From assembly GCA_963780635.1 (NCBI GenBank), contig CAWACW010000015.1:186001-250000 (forward strand): DNA of 64,000 nucleotides, given 5' to 3'. The position numbers and the translations under genes are program-made. Shown here piece after piece: positions 42,968 through 51,773 of this stretch (position 1 is the first letter of the stretch; each line of letters opens with the position of its first letter). The notes below the pieces were generated by a model. That model saw only the letters and a list, made by a program, of their open reading frames with translations. It ran no database searches and had not been told where the DNA came from. Source of the stretch: DATEPR01 sp963780635 (GTDB taxonomy: Bacteria > Actinomycetota > Actinomycetes > Mycobacteriales > Pseudonocardiaceae).

Positions 42968-44230
42968 ATGAGCGACCGCGCGCCCGTCGTGCTCAGCGGC
43001 CTGGCCGATCTCGGCACCGGCCTCACCGACCTGTACCAGGACCTGCACGCCCACCCGGAACTGTCCTTCGCCGAGTTCCGCACCGCGAAGGAGGTGGCTC
43101 GACGACTGGCCGCGCTGGGCGCCGACGTGGCGACCGGGCTCGGTGGCACCGGGGTGGTCGGCGTGCTGCGCAACGGCACGGGGCCGAGCGTGTACCTGCG
43201 CGCGGACATGGACGCGTTGCCGGTCGCCGAGCAGACCGGGTTGCCCTACGCCAGCACTGCCCGGGGCACCAACCCGGAGGGCGAGGACGTGCCCGTGATG
43301 CACGCGTGCGGCCACGACATGCACGTCACGTGCCTGCTGGGTGCGCTGGAACTGCTGGCCGCCGGCCGGACCTCGTGGACCGGGACCCTCGTCGGGGTGT
43401 TCCAGCCTGCCGAGGAACTGGGCAGTGGCGCGCAGGGCATGATCGACGACGGGTTGTTCGACCGCGCCGGGATGCCCGACGTGGTGCTCGGCCAGCACGT
43501 GGCGCCTGCGCCCGCCGGTATGGCCGGTGCGCATGCGGGGCCGGCGTTCGCGGCCACCGACTCGCTGCGCGTGCACCTGTACGGCAGGGGTGGGCACGGT
43601 TCCCGGCCGGAGACGACCATCGATCCGGTGGTGATGGCCGCCGCGACCGTGATGCGGCTGCAGACCGTGGTGTCGCGTGAGGTCGCGGGCGTGGACACCG
43701 CGGTGGTGACCGTCGGCTCGATGCGCGCGGGCACCAAGGAGAACATCATCCCGGACGACGCCCAGCTGCAGATCAACATCCGCTCCTACAAGCCCGCGGT
43801 GCGCGACCGGGTCCTCGCGGCCGTCGAGCGGATCATCCGCGCCGAGGCCGCCGCGTCCGGCGCAGTACTCGAGCCGGACATCACCATCACCGACTCGTTC
43901 CCCGTGCTGTTCAACGATCCTGAGGCCACCGAACGGACCATGGCGGCGCTGCGGTCGACGCTCGGCGCGGATCGCGTGCTCGATCCGGGGCCGGTGACCG
44001 GCAGCGAGGATTTCGGCCTGTTCGCCACGGCAGCGGGTGTGCCGGGGTGCTACTGGCTGTTCGGCGGCAGCGATCCCGCGACCTGGCTCGCGGCCGAGCA
44101 GGCCGGCACGCTGGACCAGGACGTGCCGAGCAACCACTCGCCGTTCTTCGCACCACTGCCGCAGCCCACCATCGACACGGGAGTGTCGGCGTTGGTGGGC
44201 GCGGCGCTCGAGTGGCTCGGCAAGCCCTGA
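42968..44230 (+). CDS. M20 family amidohydrolase (N-acyl-amino-acid/hippurate hydrolase-like)
   Basis: A 420-residue zinc-dependent peptidase-family enzyme. LHAHPELSFAEFRTAKEVAR, RADMDALPV (metal Asp region), HACGHDMHV (metal His), FQPAEELGSGA (catalytic Glu pair) and the C-terminal PVTGSEDFGLFA and NHSPFFAP metal ligand are all present, with the dimerisation insert GRGGHGSRPETTIDPVVMAA. It should release amino acids from N-acyl conjugates. It follows the methyltransferase gene after 5 bases, so the two are co-transcribed; whether they act in one pathway is unknown. Confidence 0.92.
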   Translation: MSDRAPVVLSGLADLGTGLTDLYQDLHAHPELSFAEFRTAKEVARRLAALGADVATGLGGTGVVGVLRNGTGPSVYLRADMDALPVAEQTGLPYASTARGTNPEGEDVPVMHACGHDMHVTCLLGALELLAAGRTSWTGTLVGVFQPAEELGSGAQGMIDDGLFDRAGMPDVVLGQHVAPAPAGMAGAHAGPAFAATDSLRVHLYGRGGHGSRPETTIDPVVMAAATVMRLQTVVSREVAGVDTAVVTVGSMRAGTKENIIPDDAQLQINIRSYKPAVRDRVLAAVERIIRAEAAASGAVLEPDITITDSFPVLFNDPEATERTMAALRSTLGADRVLDPGPVTGSEDFGLFATAAGVPGCYWLFGGSDPATWLAAEQAGTLDQDVPSNHSPFFAPLPQPTIDTGVSALVGAALEWLGKP

Positions 44231-44695
44231 CCCGACAGCGGATTCGGGTGATCCCGACCACACTCAGCGTGATCGTTCGGTCCGGATCACGACGCTCGTC
44301 CGATTGCCGTCGCAACCGGCCTTCGGCGCTGGTCCGATCGTGCCTAACGGATCGGTCACGGCCGCCCTTCGGCTGGTCAGCGCGCTGACCAGTACGAATA
44401 GCCGACCGTTCGGACAACGTCACCGGATCGGGATGGCCACCATCCGCGGACAGGAACCAACCGAACACGGTGCGCGTTCACTGAGTGCAATGATCACCCA
44501 CTCGCACGGACGATTCACTCTTGTGTGACGCTGGAGGCAGTAGAAACGATTGCCCAGTGGCAGGGCGAAACGGCCCTGGCCGGCGTCATGCGTTGTTGTC
44601 GCCGACGTCCCACACAAGAATTCAGTCGTGGACGGGAGCACCACAGTGGGCGCAGTACGGCAGGCCGAAACGTACGTGGTGGGAGGTCGGCGCAC
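44231..44695. other. Non-coding stretch downstream of the M20 gene
   Basis: CGTGATC-10 bases-GATCACG at 44268-44291 is a 7-bp inverted repeat about 40 bases after the M20 stop and could act as a terminator. The remaining ~400 bases show no convincing gene. Confidence 0.45.
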
Positions 44696-44896
44696 ATGAC
44701 AGCGCGCAGGGAGTGGTCAGTGGACTGCCGCGATGTGGCCGGCCGAAAAAGGGAACTGACGGTTTTCGCCAGCGGTGGGCATATCGTCCTGGTCGCACCT
44801 CCTGGCGAAACCGCCGTTCTGGCACCGTTGGAGGTCGGCAGGCTGCGGGCGATCCTGCGGGATGCGGCTGTGGACGCCTCCGTCATTCAGCCCTGA
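44696..44896 (+). CDS. Small conserved hypothetical protein (66 aa)
   Basis: A compact 66-residue protein: a beta-hairpin region (REWSVDCRDVAGRKRELTVF, GHIVLVAPPGETAVL) followed by a C-terminal helix (PLEVGRLRAILRDAAVDA). It looks like a small family I remember from Pseudonocardiaceae genomes, usually found singly and of unknown role. A strong ribosome site (GGGAGG) precedes ATG 44696 by 8-9 bases, which decides the start over an upstream in-frame extension. Confidence 0.65.
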   Translation: MTARREWSVDCRDVAGRKRELTVFASGGHIVLVAPPGETAVLAPLEVGRLRAILRDAAVDASVIQP

Positions 44897-44941
44897 AATC
44901 GGGCACCTGCGCGCGGGTAGTGACAAGCACGACTCGCGGAG

Positions 44942-45279
44942 GTGCTGGGAGACCACGTCTTCAGCCACGCGGCGACCGCCGACGGCACGCGGCACGTCCT
45001 GGAAGCGGCCGAACGGCTGGCCGCGAGCTGGCCGCACCACGTCTCGTCGGTGGCGGTCGCGGGCGACCACGATGGCCCGTTCGGTGAGCGGGACTTCGAC
45101 CCCGGACAGCGGTTGCCCTCCCGTACCACGGCTCGAAGTTCCGGGCCGGGCAGTTGGTCCGGCAGCAGTCCCCGGTGCTGTGGCGGGTGTATCGGCCTGC
45201 GGTGGTCGTCGACGACTCGCGGACCGGCGAGATGGACAAGATCGACGGGCCGTACCACCTCCTGCCGTCTACGCGATGA
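44942..45279 (+). pseudogene. Decayed gene of unknown function
   Basis: The first frame from GTG 44942 reads LGDHVFSHAATADGTRHVLE and continues to GERDFDPGQRLPS; after about 45115 a different frame reads YHGSKFRAGQLVRQQSPVLW and RVYRPAVVVDDSRTGEMDKI up to a TGA at 45277-45279. Together they give a plausible ~112-residue protein with one frameshift. I do not recognise the family. Confidence 0.35.
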
Positions 45280-45431
45280 TTCCGGAGGGCACCGGGCCAC
45301 GGCGGTCGATGCCTGCCGCTGGTGCCGCCGCGCCGACCAGGCTGTGGTGGTGGTGGCCGTGACAAATGTCAGCCGGGCGCTCTGACGGCTGACATGCCCG
45401 CGCCGACTGTGATCAGTGCGACCATCGACTC

Positions 45432-45956
45432 ATGGACAGCCGACCGACCCAGACCGTCACGCCGGCCGGCGTGTTGCGACTGCGGGATCCACGCTTCCGG
45501 GTGCACCACAAATCGATCTTATGGTGGAGCTTGCGGGTGAGCGGCTTCTGGCTGGTCGTCGTGCTGGGACAGGCGGCCGGCGAGATCTTCGCCGACCAGC
45601 CGCCGGGCTGGCTGAAGATCACGCTCGTCCTGTCGATCGTGGTCGGTGTACTGCAGTTGGTCGTCGAGCCCCAGTGGCGCTATCGGGTGCACCGCTGGGA
45701 GGCCAACTCGGAGGCCGTCGTGACGCGCAGCGGCTGGGTGACCCAGGAATGGCGGATCGCCCCGCTGTCCCGGATCCAGACGGTGGACACCAAGCGGGGG
45801 CCCCTGGAGCAGTTGCTCGGCCTGGCCACGGTCACCGTGACCACGGCGTCCGCGGCGGGTCCGGTACAGATCGCCGGGCTCGCGCACGCCGACGCCATCG
45901 AACTGGTGGACGAGCTGACCGCGATCACCCAGGCGACGCCAGGGGACGCCACGTGA
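45432..45956 (+). CDS. bPH2 (DUF304) membrane protein, YdbS-like
   Basis: A 174-residue protein with two N-terminal helices (SILWWSLRVSGFWLVVVLGQ, TLVLSIVVGVLQLVVEPQW) followed by a bacterial PH-like beta domain: WRYRVHRWEANSEAVVTRSG and PLSRIQTVDTKRGPLEQLLG, with TVTTASAAGPVQIAGL. It is the short partner of the two-gene YdbS/YdbT arrangement found across Gram-positive bacteria. In Bacillus these proteins protect against certain antimicrobials; here the role is inferred only. Its TGA stop overlaps the GTG of the next gene (GTGA). Confidence 0.88.
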   Translation: MDSRPTQTVTPAGVLRLRDPRFRVHHKSILWWSLRVSGFWLVVVLGQAAGEIFADQPPGWLKITLVLSIVVGVLQLVVEPQWRYRVHRWEANSEAVVTRSGWVTQEWRIAPLSRIQTVDTKRGPLEQLLGLATVTVTTASAAGPVQIAGLAHADAIELVDELTAITQATPGDAT

Positions 45957-47485
45957 GCACCGCCGACCAGGTCACCACACCGGCCGCACCGGTCGTCGCG
46001 CCCGCCGAGGAGTGGCGGCGGGTACAGGTCAGGACGATCCTCGTCCGGCCGTTCAACGAGATCATCAGCTTCATCCCGCTGCTGGTCGGCGTGATCGCGC
46101 TCGGCAGGCACGGCGGGCAGCAGTTGTGGTGGGGCCTCGGCCTCATCGCGCTGCTGCTGTGCCGCGGTCTGCTGCACTGGCTGACCACGCGCTACCGCAT
46201 CACCGACGAACAGGTCGAAGTGCGCACCGGGCTGGTGTTCCGGCAACGGCTGGCCACCCGGCGCTCCCGGATCCGGACTGTCGAGTCGACAGCGAGGTTC
46301 GGCCACCGGCTGTTCGGCGTGACCGCTGTGCGGATCGGTACCGGCCAGCACGACCAGAAGGACGGCAAGGCGCTGCGGCTGGACGCGGTGACGGTGGCGG
46401 AGGCCGAACGGCTGCGCCGGGAACTGTTGCGCCGCACCGCACCCACCGTCGACGGAGGTGCCGCGCAGGATCGGCGGCCGCCCGCGGATGTGCTGCAGCG
46501 GCTGGACTGGGGCTGGCTGCGCTACGCCCCGCTGACCTTGTCCGGGCTGTTCGCGATCGTCGCCGTGGCGGGGCTGGCGTGGCGGTCGTTCAGCGAGCTG
46601 GACATCAGCGTCAACCGGATCGGCCTGATGCGCGAGGGCGTGCATTGGGTCGAGCGGTCCAGTCTGGGCATGGTGATCATCACCATCGCGGCGATCGCGC
46701 TGGTGATCATCGTGTTCGGCTCGATGGTCGTCTACACGCTGAAGTTCAGCGGCTACCGGCTGACCCGGGAGTCCGACGACACCCTGCACGTGCGGCGCGG
46801 ACTGCTCACCACGTCGGCGGTCACGATCGAGGAAGCCCGGTTACGCGGTGTCGAGATCCGCGAGCCGATGCTCTTACGCGCCGGCCGCGGCGCCAAGTGT
46901 TCCGCCGTGGCCACCGGTCTGCAGCACAAGAACGAGAGCCACCTGCTGATGCCGCCCGGCCCGGTCGACGAAGCTCACCGGGTCGCGGCGAAGGTGCTGC
47001 GCAGCGAGACGTCGCCGACCACCGTGCGGCTGGTGCGGCACCCGGCGCGGGCGTTGCGGCGGCGGCTGGTGCGAGCCGTGGTGCCGGCGTTGGTGCTGGT
47101 CGCGGCGTTATGGGTGTTGCACGTGTGGGCAGGGTGGCCGATCTGGCTGTGGGAGATCGCCTGTGTGCTGCCGGTGCTGGCCGTGCCGCTCGGGGTGAAC
47201 CGCTACCGCAACCTGGGCCACGCGCTGACTCCGCGCTACCTGGTCAGCCGCTCGGGCTCGTTCGACCGGCGGACCGTGGCACTGCAACGAGACGGCATCA
47301 TCGGCTGGCAGGTGCGCAGGTCGTTCTTCCAGCGCAGGGCGGGCCTGATGACGCTGACCGCGACCATCGCGGCAGGTCGGGGCGCGTACCACGTGCTCGA
47401 CGTCACGGAGTCCGACGGTGTCCGGCTGGCCGACGAGACGGTACCGGGGCTGCTCGCCCCATTCGTCCTGACCGACCCGCGTTAA
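45953..47485 (+). CDS. bPH2 (DUF304) membrane protein, YdbT-like
   Basis: A 510-residue protein with three DUF304 units, each preceded by one or two helices: unit 1 helices IISFIPLLVGVIAL and LWWGLGLIALLLCRGLLHWL, then YRITDEQVEVRTGLVFRQR; unit 2 helices LTLSGLFAIVAVAGLAW and MVIITIAAIALVIIVFGSMV, then YRLTRESDDTLHVRRGLLTT; unit 3 helices VVPALVLVAALWVLHVWAGW and WEIACVLPVLAVPLG, then HALTPRYLVSRSGSFDRRTV. It should form a complex with the short partner encoded just upstream (4-base overlap). Role in the cell envelope inferred. Confidence 0.88.
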   Translation: MSTADQVTTPAAPVVAPAEEWRRVQVRTILVRPFNEIISFIPLLVGVIALGRHGGQQLWWGLGLIALLLCRGLLHWLTTRYRITDEQVEVRTGLVFRQRLATRRSRIRTVESTARFGHRLFGVTAVRIGTGQHDQKDGKALRLDAVTVAEAERLRRELLRRTAPTVDGGAAQDRRPPADVLQRLDWGWLRYAPLTLSGLFAIVAVAGLAWRSFSELDISVNRIGLMREGVHWVERSSLGMVIITIAAIALVIIVFGSMVVYTLKFSGYRLTRESDDTLHVRRGLLTTSAVTIEEARLRGVEIREPMLLRAGRGAKCSAVATGLQHKNESHLLMPPGPVDEAHRVAAKVLRSETSPTTVRLVRHPARALRRRLVRAVVPALVLVAALWVLHVWAGWPIWLWEIACVLPVLAVPLGVNRYRNLGHALTPRYLVSRSGSFDRRTVALQRDGIIGWQVRRSFFQRRAGLMTLTATIAAGRGAYHVLDVTESDGVRLADETVPGLLAPFVLTDPR

Positions 47486-47494
47486 GCTGCGCCA

Positions 47495-48103
47495 ATGGTA
47501 GATCACCTGGTGTGGGTCGACTGCGAGATGACCGGGCTGGATCTGGGCAAGGACGCCCTCATCGAGATTGCGGCCCTGGTCACCGACGCCGACCTCAACG
47601 TGCTCGGTGACGGGGTCGACGTGGTCATCCACGCGGACGATTCAGCGCTGGACGGGATGCCCGACATCGTCCGCGAGATGCACGCGAAATCGGGGCTCAC
47701 CGAGGAGGTCCGGCGCTCCACGGTCACCATGGCCGACGCCGAGCAGCAGGTGCTGGACTACGTCAGAGCGCACGTGCCCGACGTCAGATCGGCGCCGCTG
47801 GCGGGCAACTCGATCGCCACCGACCGCGGTTTCATCGCCCGCGACATGCCGAGCCTGGACGAGCACCTGCACTACCGGATGGTCGACGTGTCGTCGATCA
47901 AGGAGCTGTGCCGGCGCTGGTTCCCGCGCATCTACTACGCGCAGCCGGAGAAGGGCCTCGCGCACCGGGCACTGGCGGACATCCGGGAGTCGATCCTGGA
48001 GCTGCGGTACTACCGCCGGACCGCCTTCGTCCCGCAGCCCGGCCCGTCCACCGACGAAGCCCGCGCGGTCGCCGCCGAACTGCTGCGCGGCCAGCAGGGC
48101 TGA
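47495..48103 (+). CDS. orn: Oligoribonuclease
   Basis: A 202-residue DEDDh 3'-5' exoribonuclease that degrades two- to five-residue RNAs and pGpG. The metal ligands are visible: D9 and E11 (VWVDCEMTGLD), D110 (NSIATDRGF), and the catalytic H157 with D162 (GLAHRALADI). SGLTEEVRRSTVTMADAE matches actinobacterial Orn. Translation starts at ATG 47495, 9 bases after the YdbT-like gene. tRNA-His follows 63 bases downstream, a common arrangement in actinobacteria. Confidence 0.96.
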   Translation: MVDHLVWVDCEMTGLDLGKDALIEIAALVTDADLNVLGDGVDVVIHADDSALDGMPDIVREMHAKSGLTEEVRRSTVTMADAEQQVLDYVRAHVPDVRSAPLAGNSIATDRGFIARDMPSLDEHLHYRMVDVSSIKELCRRWFPRIYYAQPEKGLAHRALADIRESILELRYYRRTAFVPQPGPSTDEARAVAAELLRGQQG

Positions 48104-48166
48104 TACCGGTTTCCGGCATCCGGTCACGGCACGCTACGATGTTCGCTGCCGGTACGACCGGTGATG

Positions 48167-48239
48167 GTGGGTGTAGCTCAGTCGGTAGAGCACTGGGTTG
48201 TGGTCCCAGGTGTCGCGGGTTCAATTCCCGTCACTCACC
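48167..48239 (+). tRNA. tRNA-His (anticodon GTG)
   Basis: 73 nt: acceptor GTGGGTG/CACTCAC (one G-T pair), anticodon stem CTGGG/CCCAG around TTGTGGT, T arm GCGGG-TTCAATT-CCCGT (last pair weak). The base before position 1 is G (48166) and the discriminator is C, as required for the histidine identity pair. CCA is encoded (48240-48242). Confidence 0.95.
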
Positions 48240-48369
48240 CCAGACAGTCCGTGGCCCCGACGATCAACTTCGTCGGGGCCACGGCCGTTCCGGGGCCGAC
48301 CACCCGATTGGGTTCGCCAGCGACGGCTGTGCTAACGTTTTCGCCGTCAGCAGGGATCACTCCCGGCTG

Positions 48370-48442
48370 GCGCCGCTAGCTCAACTGGCAGAGCAGCTGG
48401 CTCTTAACCAGCGGGTTCGGGGTTCGAGTCCCTGGCGGCGCA
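48370..48442 (+). tRNA. tRNA-Lys (anticodon CTT), integration target
   Basis: 73 nt: acceptor GCGCCGC/GCGGCGC, anticodon stem GCTGG/CCAGC around CTCTTAA (anticodon CTT), T arm GGGG-TTCGAGT-CCCT. CCA is not encoded. Its 3' part (from 48412) is duplicated exactly at 51598, so an integrative element entered here and left the tRNA intact. Confidence 0.95.
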
Positions 48443-48458
48443 CAAAACCCCAGACCCA
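48412..48458 (+). repeat. attL: 47-bp direct repeat at the 3' end of tRNA-Lys
   Basis: Begins CGGGTTCGGGGTTCGAGTCC and is identical over 47 bases to 51598-51644, including the tRNA 3' end and the first arm of the downstream terminator. It marks the left border of the decayed element. Confidence 0.9.
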
Positions 48459-48473
48459 GCGGTCTGGGGTTTT
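48444..48473 (+). terminator. Rho-independent terminator of tRNA-Lys
   Basis: AAAACCCCAGACC, loop CAGC, GGTCTGGGGTTTT, continuing into T: a 13-bp stem with a T run, starting 2 bases after the tRNA. One of the few classical T-tailed terminators in the window. Confidence 0.85.
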
Positions 48474-48507
48474 TGCTTGCCCGACCCGCTCCACGCTTTA
48501 CCCCCAC

Positions 48508-49267
48508 CTAATGGGATGACTCCGTATCGAGAGCACGCTGGAGCGCATCGGCATTCGCCGGGTTGACCACCTTGCGGCCCATGTAGACATCCTGCGTCAT
48601 GCTGGGCCTGGCGTGCCCGAGCTGGTCAGCGATCACGCGAGCGGTCAAACCAGCCTCATCCAGGATGGTTGCGCAGGTCTTGCGGAACACGTGGCTGGTC
48701 ACCCACGCGAACTCACTGGACCCCCGCGCGTCCCGAAGGTCGCGACGAGTGTTACTCGGATCACGCCAACCACCCGACGTGTGCGGGAACACGGGCACCG
48801 AACTACCCGCGCCGATCTCACGGTCGAGCGACGCCATCAGCTTCCGCCGGCGGAGCATGTCGACCGCGAACGAGGGCAACGGCAACAGCCACTCCCCCGC
48901 CTCCGACTTCGGCCGAGGAATGCGCAGCAATCCCTTTCCCCGCACTCGATACAGCTTCCACGTCACCTGAACCGAGCCCTGGATCCGGTCATCCCCAGTG
49001 TCGAGGTCGACCTCGTCCCACGACACCGCGAGAGCCTCTCCGATCCGGACGCCAGTCCCGTGTGAGGGAGCCAGGCCGACCCCGTGGCCTTGCCTGAAGA
49101 TCCGTTTTCAGCTTCCGCTCAGCGGCGGCCTTCGCCGCACCGGTCCGTTCCACCGGACGAGTAATGCCGTCGTAGTCGCGGAAGTTGGTTCGGGCCATCC
49201 AGCTAGTCCCCCGCTGATAACTCCGGATCTTGCCGTAGGTACCGATCGACAGCGGCGGGTGACCCAT
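48508..49267 (-). pseudogene. Tyrosine-type integrase with internal deletion
   Basis: The N-terminal part from ATG 49267 reads GHPPLSIGTYGKIRSYQRGT and TGAAKAAAERKLKTDLQARP, the arm-binding start of actinomycete integrases. At about 49085-49105 it changes frame and jumps directly to the catalytic half: GLAPSHGTGVRIGEALAVSW (box I Arg), HVFRKTCATILDEAGLTARV (HxxR) and QLGHARPSMTQDVYMGR (the H of box II and the catalytic Tyr). Around 200 residues of the core-binding region are missing, so it cannot be functional. Its 3' end faces tRNA-Lys 66 bases away, the normal place of int next to its att site. Confidence 0.85.
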
Positions 49268-49410
49268 CAGGCCGCGCCCTTCTGTGCGTCGACCCACCCC
49301 TTGACGTCTGCGGCCTCATAACGCACGTGCTCGCCGACTCGGCAGCCGCGCGGGCCGTAACCGCGGGTGCGCCACTGGTACAGCGTCCGCCTCGGACTCG
49401 GCACCCACCT
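49267..49410 (-). pseudogene. Excisionase/HTH protein remnant
   Basis: The C-terminal ~45 residues are well kept: RRTLYQWRTRGYGPRGCRVG and EHVRYEAADVKGWVDAQKG, the MerR-like helix-turn-helix of small excisionases next to actinomycete integrases. The preceding residues (TPRTAPRWVPS) do not match and the N-terminus is lost by a frameshift or deletion. Its stop overlaps the integrase ATG (TGATG), as in intact int-xis pairs. Confidence 0.7.
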
Positions 49411-49437
49411 CGGCGCCGTGCGCGGCGTAGTGGGATC

Positions 49438-49758
49438 AGGTGATGCCCTCCACCCGCTGGATGCCACCCGCCCACGGCAGCTCCTCCTCGAATTCGGCCG
49501 CGACGACAGCTCGCCGGCCTGCTGCCACAACTAGCGCAGCAGGTCGGCAGCGGCACCGACGATCGCAGGGTTGTCCTGTTCGTCCGTCGTGTAGATCTCG
49601 ACCAGCGTGGGCCAGGTGGCGAACCTGTTCGGATCGGCTTGCTGGGGGTACGGGAGCCGGTTCTTCGTCCGGGCAAACTCGATGCCCGGCAGCGACGGGA
49701 AATCGATCCGACCGGTGTCCTCGACGAACATCTCGCAGAACGAGTAACCCCAACTCAT
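49438..49758 (-). pseudogene. Hypothetical cargo gene of the element, frameshifted near its 3' end
   Basis: From ATG 49758: MSWGYSFCEMFVEDTGRIDF, PSLPGIEFARTKNRLPYPQQ and RFATWPTLVEIYTTDEQDNP, ending AAADLLR at a TAG (49531-49533). In the next frame the sequence continues LVVAAGRRAVVAAEFEEELP and WAGGIQRVEGIT to a TGA at about 49438, which fits as the natural C-terminus. One indel near 49530 thus explains the stop. I recognise no function. Confidence 0.55.
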
Positions 49759-49885
49759 GCCGCCTCCCCTCTGCTCGCCGGGTCCACCGATGGTCTGCGG
49801 CGACCGCCGGAGGTCCATCGGACCTGACCGGAACGTTCGTTGACATACTCTTCCTCATGCGGAGCAAGTGGTTCACAGCAATACG

Positions 49886-50101
49886 ATGCCCGCACCCGGC
49901 GCGAAGCTGTTTCGTTCAGAGCGGCGGATTCGCGTCTGGGAGCAGACCGTGTCCCACGGCCAGTTACTGCTGCGGGCCACCGACATCCATCACCCGACCC
50001 GCGTGGACCTGCTGTTCGAGCTAGTGCGGGTGATGCACCTGCGCGGCGACTACGACGGTCTGGTCGTGCGGCCACCCACTGTAACTTCTCCGACCCCATG
50101 A
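49886..50101 (+). CDS. Small hypothetical protein of the element
   Basis: A 71-residue protein: KLFRSERRIRVWEQTVSHGQ, LLLRATDIHHPTRVDLLFEL, VRVMHLRGDYDGLVVRPPT. It looks like a compact alpha/beta protein and is divergent from the frameshifted cargo gene at 49758. It is in the same transcript direction as the barstar gene. No known family; no strong ribosome site at ATG 49886 (an upstream in-frame start at 49868 is possible). Confidence 0.5.
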   Translation: MPAPGAKLFRSERRIRVWEQTVSHGQLLLRATDIHHPTRVDLLFELVRVMHLRGDYDGLVVRPPTVTSPTP

Positions 50102-50292
50102 GGACTCATTGACGCGGTGCACAGCAAGCACCCCGTACGAGGTGCTGTGCGTTGTGCCAACTCCGATCTATCCCGAGACACGCTCTACTATTTCGAATTC
50201 AACCTTTGATCACCGGTGGGTTTGAATAACGCTGAATACATGAATGACCACGGTTCGCAGCTGTCGGAGCATCGGAAGGTTTTTGGTGAGCA

Positions 50293-50805
50293 ATGTCGGA
50301 TCGAGTGCTCGCAGAGGCCGGGCCGCCATGGTTCATCATGGTCGACAGCACCCCATCGGAGTTGACGCGATTGGTCTACACCTGGACGCAGCGGCAATTG
50401 ACGGTCAGGTTCCTACGCGGGGATAAGATGAGGACGGCAAGATCATTGTTCGACGAAGTCGCCGCTGCTCTTCAATTCCCTTACTATTTCGGAGACAATT
50501 GGCCAGCGCTCGATGAATGTCTAGCCGACCTCGAATGGCTACCTAGAGGTAGTGGCTATGTCTTTATCGTGTTGGCTGCCGAGAAGGTGCTCGCTGACGA
50601 ATCCGACAGTCTTCAAGTACTAGTCAGAATCGTCAACAAGGCAGCTGCAGATTGGAGCGAATCGGTAAGCATGGGCGAATCTTGGGACCACCGCCCACCA
50701 ATACCTTTCCACATCGTCCTGCAGGTCGCCAGCGGACAACATAAATCCGTTCAGCGACGCTGGTCGGCGTCAGGCGCCGAGATAACAGCGCTCACCCTTC
50801 GATAA
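50293..50805 (+). CDS. Barstar-family ribonuclease inhibitor (orphan immunity protein)
   Basis: A 170-residue protein. The barstar core is unmistakable: VRFLRGDKMRTARSLFDEVA, AALQFPYYFGDNWPALDECL, ADLEWLPRGSGYVFIVL. Barstars bind and block barnase-type secreted or contact-delivered RNases. No barnase or polymorphic toxin gene is in the window, so this is an orphan immunity gene carried by the decayed element. GC content is clearly lower than in the core genes on either side (for example AATTCCCTTACTATTTCGG), consistent with transfer. ATG 50293 follows GGTGAG closely. Confidence 0.85.
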   Translation: MSDRVLAEAGPPWFIMVDSTPSELTRLVYTWTQRQLTVRFLRGDKMRTARSLFDEVAAALQFPYYFGDNWPALDECLADLEWLPRGSGYVFIVLAAEKVLADESDSLQVLVRIVNKAAADWSESVSMGESWDHRPPIPFHIVLQVASGQHKSVQRRWSASGAEITALTLR

Positions 50806-51099
50806 ACGCGACAGTCAACGGCGGCGAGAATTTTGTGTACGCCTTCAAGCCCGGCCCTGCCGGGCCGAGACGCGCTGCCGAAGCGGCAAACTCGGCACTC
50901 GCCCTACGCTGGCGCTCCGGACGGTGCCTCGCCGTCACCAGCGCCCGCCGGCCGCGCTACCACCAGCAGTGCCGGGGACTTGACAGAAACTCGACATGCT
51001 TCGGCGGGTGCGGTTCACTGCCATCCCTGCTGGCCGGTGATCGTGTTGGACGAGACCTGCGGCGTCAACCACGATCCGGGCTGCAGTCCACATAGCGGG

Positions 51100-51435
51100 T
51101 CACGTCGGTCGACCGGATCGAAGTTGATACCTCCGGCCTCGCCCAACGAGCGGCCATGATCGCCGGGATTGGCCAACTGTGTGTGTCGGCATGCCGGTCA
51201 GGGCTTTGAGTCCAACCCGGCAGGCATCGCACTTTTTGATCACCGTGGCCCGTTCCCAGTCGAGGTCCGGAAACGGCGCCAATAATATGACCAGCCGCCC
51301 ACAGACGGTGACCATGGCTCCCTCGGAAACAGCGTGTGACCACCCGGCCGGGACCCGACGATACGGTCTGCCGGTCCTCCGGATCGATCTACTGGCTGGC
51401 TCGCCCTCTTCATCGGCGGCAACGGTGTAGGTCAT
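51100..51435 (-). CDS. Hypothetical protein of the element with CxxC motif
   Basis: A 111-residue frame from ATG 51435: MTYTVAADEEGEPASRSIRR, VPAGWSHAVSEGAMVTVCGR, then DLDWERATVIKKCDACRVGL. The pattern of a single Cys in VTVCG followed by CDAC resembles small zinc-ribbon-like proteins seen in many actinobacteria near cargo genes. No ribosome site is visible. The rest of 50806-51590 shows no other convincing gene. Confidence 0.45.
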   Translation of the reverse strand: MTYTVAADEEGEPASRSIRRTGRPYRRVPAGWSHAVSEGAMVTVCGRLVILLAPFPDLDWERATVIKKCDACRVGLKALTGMPTHTVGQSRRSWPLVGRGRRYQLRSGRPT

Positions 51436-51597
51436 GATCGGCAGGCTATGCCGCCATACTGGCAATGACGTTTTACTACCGCCAAACCACTCGAAATGAT
51501 TACTACCGACCCCGATTGACAGGCAGTCGCCATCCGGCATGAACACGCACTGTCGACAACTAACCGGAGACGACTGCACGAAACGATCTTCAACCGA

Positions 51598-51644
51598 CGG
51601 GTTCGGGGTTCGAGTCCCTGGCGGCGCACAAAACCCCAGACCCA
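51598..51644 (+). repeat. attR: second copy of the 47-bp repeat (tRNA-Lys 3' fragment)
   Basis: Identical to 48412-48458. It is the 3' end of tRNA-Lys without the 5' half, followed by a diverged copy of the terminator second arm (CGGTCCGGGGTTTTT). Marks the right border of the ~3.2-kb element. Confidence 0.9.
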
Positions 51645-51773
51645 ACGGTCCGGGGTTTTTGCTCACCTCAGCACATCCACCGTGTACCCACCACCAACCG
51701 CGTGACTCCGTACACACCCCCGACCGCTCACCCTGATTCACCGTTCACTTTCGCCAACGGTGCTGGTCACGCG

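Noticed and set aside
50833..51159. Possible coding frames downstream of barstar
   Set aside because: Several short frames overlap in different phases with no ribosome site or recognisable pattern, so I report only the weak minus-strand gene at 51100-51435.
51598..51630. Second tRNA-Lys gene
   Set aside because: Only the 3' third of a tRNA is present; there is no acceptor 5' strand, D arm or anticodon stem. It is an att copy.
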